Assembly: GCA_910585275.1 (NCBI GenBank)
Contig: CAJUCW010000010.1
Span: 40,740 to 104,739 of the forward strand
Direction: 5' to 3'
DNA: 64,000 nucleotides
From: an uncultured Muribaculaceae bacterium
GTDB taxonomy: Bacteria; Bacteroidota; Bacteroidia; Bacteroidales; Muribaculaceae
Position 1 is the first letter of the stretch. The number at the start of each line of letters is the position of its first letter. Under the pieces are notes generated by a model. It saw only the letters and a list, made by a program, of their open reading frames with translations, did not search any database and was not told the origin of the DNA. Made by a program: the position numbers and the translations under genes. Below are positions 51,766 to 59,406 of this stretch, one piece after another.

Positions 51766-52779
51766 CTATTCAAGGTTAAAGTCGCCGATGCCGATAGGTT
51801 CGTCGCCATCGGGAACGGATTGCTTCGGTTGCCATGTGCGGACATGTATCATAGGCATCGAAGGGTTCCTGAAATCCCAAAGGAGGAAAAGGAAACCGTC
51901 GTCAGAATAGCTGTCGCTGGTGTATTTCTGACGAAGGGACACTCCATAAATTCCATCCGCGGTGGGATGCCTCATGATGTGGAAATCGGAGAACGATACC
52001 TTGACGTTCTTGTTTGATTCGAATACTTTCGACAGGCGTTCGAGATATGTATGCTTCGACTGGATGCTGTATTCCACTTTATCCGAGTGATGGAGACCTC
52101 CTTGTGATTCATCGGTTTTAACGGTGTGGCCAACCACGATGAGAGCGTTGTCGCTAAAAACCTGGCGAAGGAAATCAATGTCTTTCGTGTCGTAAGCGGT
52201 GCGGAAATGTTCGCAATAGTTCAGAATTTTACGACGTCGCAGAGAATCGTTTACCTCCAGTTTCCCTTCAAGCACCTTCGCCGCTTCCCGGCTGAATGGA
52301 TGGTTGGAAAGCATCTTTTTGAGGTTCGTCTCGTTGAAACGTGTTGTGGTGGCACTTTTTCTCGGTGCATCATCGCTGACGTGCGTTTCCGGCATAGAGG
52401 TGGGGGTGGCCACCATAATGTCGGATGGTTCTTTTTCGATAAAAGTGATATATCCATAGGGGTCGATAAACCCTTCTTTACCTGTCGTTTCATCGTGAAA
52501 ACGGAGTCTTCCGTTTCTGAACCGTGAGTCGATGATGCAGTTTTTTAACGGTATGTTGAACAGGAATGTGCCGGCGGAGTCTTCCACAAGATAGGTTTTT
52601 CCACCGTTTTCACTTGTCAGTTCCATTATTCTTCTGTTTTCGAATGTGCCGAAAGATGTTTTTGTTTCGGTAGGGGTGGAAACAAGGGGAGGCAGCCACA
52701 CGAGGTAGGCTGCCGTCCCCATCAGAATGATGGCAAGTAATGACAATATAGCGTTGAAAACCTTTCTTTTCTCTGCCAT
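51766..52779 (-). CDS. Membrane-anchored protein with WG-like and NTF2-like regions
   Basis: A 337-residue protein with a single N-terminal membrane helix (AILSLLAIILMGTAAYLVWLPPLV, ~10-33) and an outside domain. Residues ~40-115 look like WG/beta-repeat sequence (GTFENRRIMELTSENGGKTYL; EGFIDPYGYITFIE). Residues ~165-335 resemble an NTF2/SnoaL-like cone (ILNYCEHFRTAYDTKDIDFLRQVFSDNALIVVG; IYGVSLRQKYTSDSYSDDGFLFLLWDF). I do not recognise a named family. 12 bases separate it from the fimbrillin upstream and 14 from the PEGA-like gene downstream. Confidence 0.65.
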   Translation of the reverse strand: MAEKRKVFNAILSLLAIILMGTAAYLVWLPPLVSTPTETKTSFGTFENRRIMELTSENGGKTYLVEDSAGTFLFNIPLKNCIIDSRFRNGRLRFHDETTGKEGFIDPYGYITFIEKEPSDIMVATPTSMPETHVSDDAPRKSATTTRFNETNLKKMLSNHPFSREAAKVLEGKLEVNDSLRRRKILNYCEHFRTAYDTKDIDFLRQVFSDNALIVVGHTVKTDESQGGLHHSDKVEYSIQSKHTYLERLSKVFESNKNVKVSFSDFHIMRHPTADGIYGVSLRQKYTSDSYSDDGFLFLLWDFRNPSMPMIHVRTWQPKQSVPDGDEPIGIGDFNLE

Positions 52780-52790
52780 TAAGATTTTGT

Positions 52791-53684
52791 TTAGTTCCAG
52801 TTTACAATTTCGCCTCCGATTTCAATCTTGACTTGCTCGGGGTTCTTGTCAACTACAAGGTTTACCAGATGGTTCATACCGGGTTTGAAGATGAATTTGC
52901 TTTCATACATGAAGGAAACTCCGTTCATTATCACCTCGATGAGAGGGACCCGGTTGTCAAGACGCTGGGGGACTGCAATCGCGGTGTAGGTGGTCGGGTT
53001 GGCCTGCTTTGCGGTTATGGTATGCTTTGCGCCTTTCACATTTTTTGTGGCAATCCCGACCGATAGGTCGATTGTGGCGGAAGTGACGGTGTTGTGGATT
53101 AGTACCGTAGCTTTCTCGGGGAGGTCTCCTTCGAAATCTTCTCCCTTAATCAACCTTATGGTGAGTTTGCTCATAATGTGGCGGAACTGCATGTTCACAG
53201 GATTGGCTGATGCTTCAATCCCTCTCTTGGAGGCATAGAGGAAATCAGATGCCTCAAACCCTCCGAGTCCCGACCCTCCGTTGTCGGCGCTTTGGTCGAG
53301 CTGCACGGAGAAGGGATAATCGGAAATGGAACTTACCTCTTCACTGTAAGGGTAGTAGGCGAAGACGTTATAGTTGCCGTTGTCCCAATAGAGAGGGCGG
53401 GAAGTGGCCCATCCGCTTCCGTTGAAGGTGAGCATATCGTTGTTGACCGTATTTCCGGCAATCTCCAACGGGATGTCGGAAGGGTTGACGAAGAGTCCCA
53501 CATTGTCGCCGGTCTCGAATGCCGTTTCGGTGGCGCGTGTCTGCGAGGGATGGACGAAACTGAATTCCATTTTCAGTTTTCCGTCCGGCTCCTGATTGAT
53601 TCCGGGCTGGTCATCGCTTGCGCATGACGCAAAGCCAACCGCCATTAAAGCAACGGCAACGCCGGATATTATATTGTTTCTCAT
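52791..53684 (-). CDS. Fimbrillin-family lipoprotein
   Basis: A 297-residue predicted lipoprotein (lipobox VGFASC, Cys21). The typical fimbrillin/Mfa-like two-domain pattern is present: TRATETAFETGDNVGLFV near residue 50, NNDMLTFNGSGWATSRPLYWDNGNYNVFAYYPYSEEV, MQFRHIMSKLTIRLI, and a C-terminal KFIFKPGMNHLVNLVVD block. These proteins form or cap surface pili after lipoprotein processing. It is 51 bases downstream of the M64 fragment. Confidence 0.82.
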   Translation of the reverse strand: MRNNIISGVAVALMAVGFASCASDDQPGINQEPDGKLKMEFSFVHPSQTRATETAFETGDNVGLFVNPSDIPLEIAGNTVNNDMLTFNGSGWATSRPLYWDNGNYNVFAYYPYSEEVSSISDYPFSVQLDQSADNGGSGLGGFEASDFLYASKRGIEASANPVNMQFRHIMSKLTIRLIKGEDFEGDLPEKATVLIHNTVTSATIDLSVGIATKNVKGAKHTITAKQANPTTYTAIAVPQRLDNRVPLIEVIMNGVSFMYESKFIFKPGMNHLVNLVVDKNPEQVKIEIGGEIVNWN

Positions 53685-53735
53685 ATAGTCGTTGTTTTTT
53701 AGTCGTTAGTCTTTTAGTCATTGTATTTTCAGACA

Positions 53736-55106
53736 TCAGACTTTAGATTTTTTTCTTTTCGATTTTGAGGATGTTTTTAGAGGACTTCCTTTATGGATTA
53801 TCGGTGCGAAGCCTTTCACGTCAGCTTTGCCGGAATAGATGTCGAGGCTGCGGGTGACGTTTCCTGCGCTACGTTTGTCGTTGGCTACGAAATCTTCGAA
53901 ACTGTATTGTTCGCCTGCATATCGTTTGATGCGCTTCACGATGCTTTCGCGGCTGATTGTGCTGTAGTAGGGTATATTGTTGTTCATACAGCTGTTTTGC
54001 TCTGAACGGAACACACCGCGCGAGTGCATGTAGGCGCCTTCGAAAATATCGACTATGTCGCTATATCGGGGGTCGAAAATGAGATGGCTCCAGCCGACTT
54101 CGTGCATCTTACCCGTAACTTCGATATTGTCGTACCATCCAAGCGATTTTGCACCCAAAATGGCATCGACGTGGCCGCAACATGCACAGTTGCAGGCATC
54201 GATAAAGGCATTGTGGTAGATATATTCGTCGCCAAGTTTGCCGAATCCGTGGCCTCCCGCTTCATGTTGGATTACGCCGCGAGTGTCGAGCGGATAGCCG
54301 TAGGTGCTCTTGGGACAGAACGCTATAGCCGCACCCGATTCCCACATCTGGCAGATGCCGCCGTAATCGGTACTGTTGGGCACTATTATGATAAGTGTCT
54401 GGTCGAGGTTTGATTCATTCACTGTGGGGGCGTTGAGCGCATAACGGAAAACTTCGTCGTAGTCGCACTTCAGACCCACACCGCCGGTGAAGGTGGTGTT
54501 GAAACGGTTGTAGCGAATGGTGTTGACTGTGCCAACGCCGGTTTCGGTGGAGATGGGAAAGGCGGTATAGACGTTAAAATAATCGCGGTAGGTGGTATAA
54601 GGCTCTATGCCGAAGAAGTGTTCCACTTCCTCTTTCATATCGGCGAGATATTGTCCGCCCGCAATGTTTTCGGCATCGTATCCGTCACCGAGAATCACGA
54701 TGTTTATGCCCCCGTTGTTGCCACGTGTGGCTTTCTGGAGGGTGATGAATTCGTCTTCCCCATATTCGTAGCCATATTGCGTAACGTGGCATCTGTGGGT
54801 ATAGTCTTTTCCTTTCAGTTTGAAAATGACGTCGCCTTCCCGTTGCTCTCCGTTGCCGGAATATGCCTGTATGGTGAGGGTCAGTTCTGTTTTCTTGCTT
54901 CCGGAAGTTTGGGAAAGGGTACACCAGTCGGGTTTGGATTCGAGTTCCCAGTCTCCTTCTGCATTAAGTGTAAGGGTCTGGGTGTGTTGAGTGCCAAGTG
55001 CGCAAGCCACTGCCGGACGGCACACGAGTTCGTGATGTGCGGCAATGCGTTTGAAATCGCGCCAACCGGAAGCCGCCTGATACTGAGCGATAGCCGGTTC
55101 CGGCAC
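53736..55106 (-). CDS. M64-type metallopeptidase domain with BACON module, 3' half of an interrupted gene
   Basis: The reading frame continues without interruption from a TGA at 55206-55208, so this is the C-terminal part of the gene whose first half is 55206-57266. Listed from a possible GTG at 55106, but no signal peptide or likely start exists here. Residues ~30-112 form a BACON-like domain (WELESKPDWCTLSQTSGSKKTELTLTI). The peptidase follows with VILGDGYDAENIAGGQYLADM, YRDYFNVYTAFPIS, and the zinc motif HEAGGHGFGKLGDE (His281, Glu282, His286), as in Bacteroidetes IgA-peptidase-like M64 proteins. The tail is Lys/Ser-rich. Without readthrough it would have no export signal. Confidence 0.8.
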   Translation of the reverse strand: MPEPAIAQYQAASGWRDFKRIAAHHELVCRPAVACALGTQHTQTLTLNAEGDWELESKPDWCTLSQTSGSKKTELTLTIQAYSGNGEQREGDVIFKLKGKDYTHRCHVTQYGYEYGEDEFITLQKATRGNNGGINIVILGDGYDAENIAGGQYLADMKEEVEHFFGIEPYTTYRDYFNVYTAFPISTETGVGTVNTIRYNRFNTTFTGGVGLKCDYDEVFRYALNAPTVNESNLDQTLIIIVPNSTDYGGICQMWESGAAIAFCPKSTYGYPLDTRGVIQHEAGGHGFGKLGDEYIYHNAFIDACNCACCGHVDAILGAKSLGWYDNIEVTGKMHEVGWSHLIFDPRYSDIVDIFEGAYMHSRGVFRSEQNSCMNNNIPYYSTISRESIVKRIKRYAGEQYSFEDFVANDKRSAGNVTRSLDIYSGKADVKGFAPIIHKGSPLKTSSKSKRKKSKV

Positions 55107-55205
55107 TTCGAGAGTGAAATTATCTTTAGGAACGCCGTTGAAAGCCCCTTCCTGGATATAGGGAGGGATTTCGCTTTTGCTGACAATCGAGCCGATGCCG
55201 TAGCA

Positions 55206-55208
55206 TCA
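55206..55208 (-). other. In-frame TGA separating LRR and M64 halves
   Basis: The codons GCT TTC GAG TGA TGC TAC keep one frame across the stop. The surrounding pattern GAFE-stop-C fits the BspA LRR motif AFxxCxxL, where Trp is common at this position, so TGG to TGA is the simplest explanation. Other genes here end in TGA, so it is a real stop codon in this genome. Confidence 0.85.
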
Positions 55209-57266
55209 CTCGAAAGCACCACCGTCTTCAAAATAGCTCGCCTCATAGCGTATGTTTTCAAGGCTTTCGGGGAACACCAGCCCTTCAATGCTTCGGCAAT
55301 GGGCGAATGCACCGGCTCCGATAGATTGAAGTCCTTCCGGAAATTCGAGAATCCCCATAAGTCGCCAATTATAAGCGAAGGCTTTGTCGCCGATAGAGGT
55401 GATGTCTGATGGAATTACGAGTGTTCCGGAAAAATCACATCCGTCGAAAGTGCTTATCCCTATTGAAGTTAGGCTTTTAGGTAAATTAAGTTCTCCCTTC
55501 AGCGGAGTGCCTTGAAATGCTAACTGTTGTATTGAGGTTATACCATCGTGGAGTTTAAGGTTGCCATTGAACCCGGTATTCTGAAACGAGCCTTGGCGTA
55601 TAATGGTTACACCTTGTGGTATTTCAAGATCCCCTGTGATATTTCTTGCTCCGGCAAATGCGAAGTCTCCAAGAAATTCAAGCTTTTCCGGAAGCTTAAG
55701 ATTCCCATAATATCCCGAATTATCGGAAAAGGCATGATGTCCAATGTATTTTAGTCCTGAAGGCAATTGGAGTTCACAAGAGAAATGACATCCGTCAAAT
55801 GCACCTCCTATATCTACGGCTCCACCTCCGCCAATATATTCCAATGTAGAAGGGAGTGACAGAGTCCCCGTAAGTGAATTGCACCATAAAAACGCACTTG
55901 CGCCGATATATTTGACACCTTCCGGAATAATTATTGCACAGCTTAGATTAATGCAATCACGAAATGCGCAGTCTCCTAATGCAACGAGATTGTCTGGCAA
56001 AATAATTCTAACCAAAGATGCTTTTTCATTGAAAGCATTGTCAGGAATATTGCCAATTTCTTCTTTGACTTCCTGATTGATATTGAAACTTCTGCTTCCT
56101 GCTTGTCCACTTACAATGGTTTCCTTCAAATTAAGAGATTGAAGCATTTCCATTGAATCTCGCATGAAGTAGAAATCTTGCTGATTAATCTTTCCTGTTA
56201 TTTTCAGGTTTTTGAGTTTGGTATAGTCTTTGCCGGCGGCGGTGATGGCATCGCGGAGCCCGCCGGGAGTAGATTCTACAACTACATATTCGCGTGAAGT
56301 GGCATCGTGGCTGACGAGGTCGTTTTCCCAAGGTGTTATGCTCTCGCTGATAAGGGTGAGGGTATAGTCGCCTTTCGGAGTCTTCTTGTCAACTTTGATT
56401 CCAAAGTTGTTCATCTTTCCGGCTACGTATGTAAAATCTTCCTGTTTCGAGAATTTATATGGAAGGCCGTCTATGGTAATACTGAAGAGTGTGGTGGCTG
56501 CTCCTATAGTCTGCGGCACAACGATAGCCCTCCATTCGTCGCCTGTTTTAGAGGGGATAATGGGCGACCCGGGTTCTCCGGATGGGGTGACGGTGCCCGT
56601 GGAGAGGTCGATGACTGAATTTTGAATAGTGTTTGCAACGAGCACCTGTTTCTTCGTTGCCGTCCATTCGCCTTCGCCGAAACCTTCACCTTCTATGAGG
56701 GTTACCCGTGCATTGGCCATGCGGTGGCTGAGCGGAAGCCGGATTACATTGGCCGTTGGCTCGACTCCGCCGACTTTGCCCCAAAGGAAGTCAGACGATT
56801 CGTAATTGCCCATAGTGCCGTCGTCATAGAGTTTGCTTTGGTCGGACTGTACGGTAAATGAATAGGCGTTGACATTTTCGGGCTTCCCTATGGGATAGTA
56901 GCCATAAACGTCGATTCGGGTGTGCTTGTCTTTCCAGAAAAGGTCGTAGGCGGAGTCCCAGCGGTATGCTGCCTCGTTGAAAGTATGGCGCACGTTGTCG
57001 CCACGGTTGCCGCTCGAAAGGAGCGTGCCGGGGTCGTTGCCGTTGTAATCTACGATATAGACACCCATGACGTCGCCGTCGGCAAAGCCGTCGTCGTTGA
57101 CGCGGGTGACGGATGACTGGTTTATTTCACCGGCAAGTTTTATGACATCGGAACCGTCTCCACCGTTATCGGGACCGGGGAGGTATTCGTCTGAACATCC
57201 TGCGATTACGGCGGCTGCCGCCATAATCGAAATATATCTTAGCGTTTTCATTAAATTGGACTTCAA
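55206..57266 (-). CDS. Fimbrillin-like/BspA-type LRR lipoprotein, 5' half of an interrupted LRR-M64 gene
   Basis: A 686-residue predicted lipoprotein (lipobox AVIAGC, Cys24; an ATG at 57251 is an alternative start). Residues ~40-300 are fimbrillin-like (DGFADGDVMGVYIVDYNG; LPLSHRMANARVTLI; GYYPIGKPENVNAYSF). Residues ~400-686 are BspA-type LRR repeats (IPEGVKYIGASAFLWCNSL; LPSGLKYIGHHAFSDNSGY; IPQGVTIIRQGSFQNT). The frame ends in TGA, but the sequence downstream keeps the frame into the BACON/M64 domains, so the ancestral product would be ~1176 residues. It begins 3 bases after the first fimbrillin gene. Confidence 0.85.
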   Translation of the reverse strand: MKSNLMKTLRYISIMAAAAVIAGCSDEYLPGPDNGGDGSDVIKLAGEINQSSVTRVNDDGFADGDVMGVYIVDYNGNDPGTLLSSGNRGDNVRHTFNEAAYRWDSAYDLFWKDKHTRIDVYGYYPIGKPENVNAYSFTVQSDQSKLYDDGTMGNYESSDFLWGKVGGVEPTANVIRLPLSHRMANARVTLIEGEGFGEGEWTATKKQVLVANTIQNSVIDLSTGTVTPSGEPGSPIIPSKTGDEWRAIVVPQTIGAATTLFSITIDGLPYKFSKQEDFTYVAGKMNNFGIKVDKKTPKGDYTLTLISESITPWENDLVSHDATSREYVVVESTPGGLRDAITAAGKDYTKLKNLKITGKINQQDFYFMRDSMEMLQSLNLKETIVSGQAGSRSFNINQEVKEEIGNIPDNAFNEKASLVRIILPDNLVALGDCAFRDCINLSCAIIIPEGVKYIGASAFLWCNSLTGTLSLPSTLEYIGGGGAVDIGGAFDGCHFSCELQLPSGLKYIGHHAFSDNSGYYGNLKLPEKLEFLGDFAFAGARNITGDLEIPQGVTIIRQGSFQNTGFNGNLKLHDGITSIQQLAFQGTPLKGELNLPKSLTSIGISTFDGCDFSGTLVIPSDITSIGDKAFAYNWRLMGILEFPEGLQSIGAGAFAHCRSIEGLVFPESLENIRYEASYFEDGGAFE

Positions 57267-57269
57267 AGG

Positions 57270-58184
57270 TTATTCTGCAGTGCCACCGTTGTCGGAGCCA
57301 TCGTTTTCCCAAGGTGAGATATTGACGTTGACACCATTGGAAGTTTTGCTCAAAGTTACGGTGAATTTATGAATTTTACCGCTTTCGAATGTGAAGGCTT
57401 TGCGTAGGTTGAAATCGCGTCCGTCAACTGTGACGGTGATGAGGTTGCCTTCCGAAACGGACTGTGGAGGGAGAAGGGCTTTATACGTATCCGCTACCTT
57501 CAGCGGCACGATACTTGCGGCATCGCCCTTGGCTGTGATTTCCCCGGTGGCGAGGTTGGCCGATGCCCCGGTTATGATGCCGTTTATCCTTACCGCCACA
57601 TTTGCCGAGGCAAGACTTTCGGTTGTAAATCCGCTGCCGGGCTCAAGAAATATGTTGGCTTGGCTCATAAGATGGTTGGCCGTGATATTTACGGTAGATT
57701 GGGTGGGGGCTACGTCGAGGGTCTTACCCATAAGGAATTCGGAAGCCTTGTAGTTTTGCTCCGAACTTTGGTCGGCTTTCACTTCGAATGGAAGCGCATT
57801 TACGGAAGAGAGGGAGGCCGTGTAAGGGTAATAGAGATAGAAGTCGGCATGTGTTTTGTCGTCTTTCCAATAGACGGGGGTCGATGAGCTCCAGCTTCCG
57901 GAATAGCTGAAAGCCATGTTGTCAACATGGTTTCCCGAGAGGGCAAGCGCGCCGGGTGTGGACGATGTATAGTTGACTACGAAGAGTCCGACGCGGTCGC
58001 CGTTGTCGAAGTTGTTGTCGGTCACTCTTGTGCCTCCGGCATTGGCATTGATTTTGATTTGGAGTTTTTCAGATTCGGAAGGTGATGGCGGGTTTTCGGG
58101 CATCGAGGGTTTGTCGCCGGAAGAGCAGGCCGACAAGCCGAAAACTAATGCGAAGAGATAGCTGGCATTTTTGAATTTGTTCAT
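57270..58184 (-). CDS. Fimbrillin-family lipoprotein, first gene of the surface operon
   Basis: A 304-residue lipoprotein (lipobox VFGLSAC, Cys20). It shows the fimbrillin pattern TRVTDNNFDNGDRVGLFVVNY, FSYSGSWSSSTPVYWKDDKTHADFYLYYPY, ITANHLMSQANIFLEPG and FTFESGKIHKFTVTL, ending VNVNISPWENDGS. A Pro/Ser/Glu-rich linker follows the lipidated Cys. Promoter and palindrome lie upstream at 58217-58250. Likely a pilus subunit or a minor tip component. Confidence 0.85.
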   Translation of the reverse strand: MNKFKNASYLFALVFGLSACSSGDKPSMPENPPSPSESEKLQIKINANAGGTRVTDNNFDNGDRVGLFVVNYTSSTPGALALSGNHVDNMAFSYSGSWSSSTPVYWKDDKTHADFYLYYPYTASLSSVNALPFEVKADQSSEQNYKASEFLMGKTLDVAPTQSTVNITANHLMSQANIFLEPGSGFTTESLASANVAVRINGIITGASANLATGEITAKGDAASIVPLKVADTYKALLPPQSVSEGNLITVTVDGRDFNLRKAFTFESGKIHKFTVTLSKTSNGVNVNISPWENDGSDNGGTAE

Positions 58185-58216
58185 GATGCAAGGTTTTTAA
58201 TTCTTGATTTTATAAG

Positions 58217-58248
58217 CAAAATTATTGCTTGTGATAGAAACTTGCAAG
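58217..58248 (-). promoter_or_regulatory. Promoter of the fimbrillin/kinase operon
   Basis: On the minus strand TAATTTTG (58217-58224) and CTTG (58245-58248) with a 20-base spacer fit the Bacteroidota consensus. The start codon is 32 bases downstream of the -7 box. Confidence 0.65.
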
Positions 58249-58250
58249 TT
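58239..58250. promoter_or_regulatory. Perfect 12-bp palindrome over the -33 box
   Basis: AACTTGCAAGTT at 58239-58250 is its own reverse complement and covers the -33 element, as expected for an operator of a dimeric regulator. No regulator is identified. Confidence 0.5.
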
Positions 58251-58319
58251 CATAATGGTTCATTTCGTCTTTTTTTTCGCGAAAGATGGTAGATGGCGGC
58301 TTTATGACGCGAACACGGG

Positions 58320-58361
58320 CATGACCGCGCACGCAGACATGACCGCGCCCGAAGGCGCGGT
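58320..58361. repeat. GC-rich repeat and hairpin between lgt and the fimbrillin operon
   Basis: CATGACCGCGC occurs at 58320-58330 and 58338-58348 (period 18). From 58342 to 58361 an 8-bp perfect stem (ACCGCGCC/GGCGCGGT) encloses a CGAA loop, which reads as a UUCG-type tetraloop on the minus strand. It lies 79 bases past the lgt stop and is followed by no T-run. The rest of 58185-58439 shows no gene. Confidence 0.55.
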
Positions 58362-58439
58362 AACAGAACGAGGACACGGCAACGAGAGGCCGGTGATGGG
58401 AGCGAGTGGCTGCCTATTAAATCGGATCTGATGTAAAAA

Positions 58440-59306
58440 TCAGCGGCGGGAGGAGGGTTTGGATTGTAGCTCTTCCGCGAAACGGTTGGGGAATTTCCAA
58501 TGTTGACGAGGATGGGACATTGCCCAGATGACGAGCCCTACGCCGAGCAGGATAAAGGGAATGCTGAGCATCTGCCCCATGTTCATGCCGTATTTCGCAA
58601 TCATTTCATATTCCGAGGCAACCTGCACGTTTTTTACATATTCGATGATGAACCTCGGGAGGAAGATGCCGATAAAAAACACTCCGGTGATGAGATACGG
58701 GCGTTCTTCGGCATTCTTTTTCCAATACATCCACATCAGCAGGGCGAATAGTGCGAAATAGCATAGCGCTTCGTAGATTTGCGTGGGGTGTTTGGGTACG
58801 GTTTCTCCGTTTCGTAGGAAAACGACCCCCCAGGGTAGTTCGGTGGGGCCTCCGTAAATTTCACTGTTCATAAGGTTGCCGAGCCTTATGAGTCCGCCGA
58901 CGAGAGCAACGGCAATCACAAGTTTGTCAAACGTCCAGGAGGCGGGTTTCTTTGTTACGAACCAAGAGAAAAGGAAAACGGCGATGATGTTGGCGATGGT
59001 GCCTCCATGGGAGGCGAGGCCGCCGTTCCATACTTTGAGAATTTCAGAAGGATGCTGAGAGTAATAGTCCCACTCATAAAAAAAGACATGGCCGAGACGG
59101 GAGCCTACGATTGTGGCAATCACCACGTAGGCAAGAAGTATGCCAAGCCATTTCTCCGGCGCACCTTCATGGCGAAACATTTTCGCGACAATATTATAAC
59201 CGATAATGAAGCCTACGGCGAAAGCCAGCCCATACCATCTGACCGATATGGGTCCCAGACTGAAAAGAATCGGGTCGGCGTTCCAAGTAATGAAATCAAG
59301 AAGCAT
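58440..59306 (-). CDS. lgt: Phosphatidylglycerol-prolipoprotein diacylglyceryl transferase
   Basis: A 288-residue polytopic inner-membrane enzyme that adds diacylglycerol to the lipobox Cys of prolipoproteins, essential for the many lipoproteins here. Family motifs include ISVRWYGLAFAVGFIIGYNI, GSRLGHVFFYEWDYYSQHPSEILKVWNGGLASHG (split), and LRLGNLMNSEIYGGPT, with RHPTQIYEALCYF and LPRFIIEYVKNVQ. The H-x-E and Arg residues fit. It ends 255 bases before the fimbrillin operon. Confidence 0.96.
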   Translation of the reverse strand: MLLDFITWNADPILFSLGPISVRWYGLAFAVGFIIGYNIVAKMFRHEGAPEKWLGILLAYVVIATIVGSRLGHVFFYEWDYYSQHPSEILKVWNGGLASHGGTIANIIAVFLFSWFVTKKPASWTFDKLVIAVALVGGLIRLGNLMNSEIYGGPTELPWGVVFLRNGETVPKHPTQIYEALCYFALFALLMWMYWKKNAEERPYLITGVFFIGIFLPRFIIEYVKNVQVASEYEMIAKYGMNMGQMLSIPFILLGVGLVIWAMSHPRQHWKFPNRFAEELQSKPSSRR

Positions 59307-59331
59307 AACAGATAAGTATTATCACGCGAAA

Positions 59332-59368
59332 AAGCCGCGTCTGAAACAGAAACGTTCGGACGCGGCTT
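59332..59368 (-). terminator. Rho-independent terminator of ackA
   Basis: Stem AAGCCGCGTC (59332-59341) with GACGCGGCTT (59359-59368), extended by a further 4-6 base pairs on the inside; TTTTT follows on the minus strand. It lies between the ackA stop and the lgt start. Confidence 0.85.
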
Positions 59369-59406
59369 CTTATTGTAGTGAACGATGTGTCAAAATCAAG
59401 AGGGAA

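Noticed and set aside
53736..55106. Independent M64 gene starting at GTG 55106
   Set aside because: The frame runs on upstream to the TGA, no signal peptide follows GTG 55106, and the preceding residues fit the end of an LRR and its linker to BACON.
55206..55250. Selenocysteine or recoded TGA at the LRR-M64 junction
   Set aside because: No bacterial SECIS-like hairpin was recognised just after the TGA, and TGA is used as a normal stop in other genes here. A nonsense mutation is simpler.
47539..58184. T9SS cargo in the surface operon
   Set aside because: The proteins carry lipoboxes and lack a recognisable T9SS C-terminal domain, so they are more likely lipoproteins exported by Lol-type routes.
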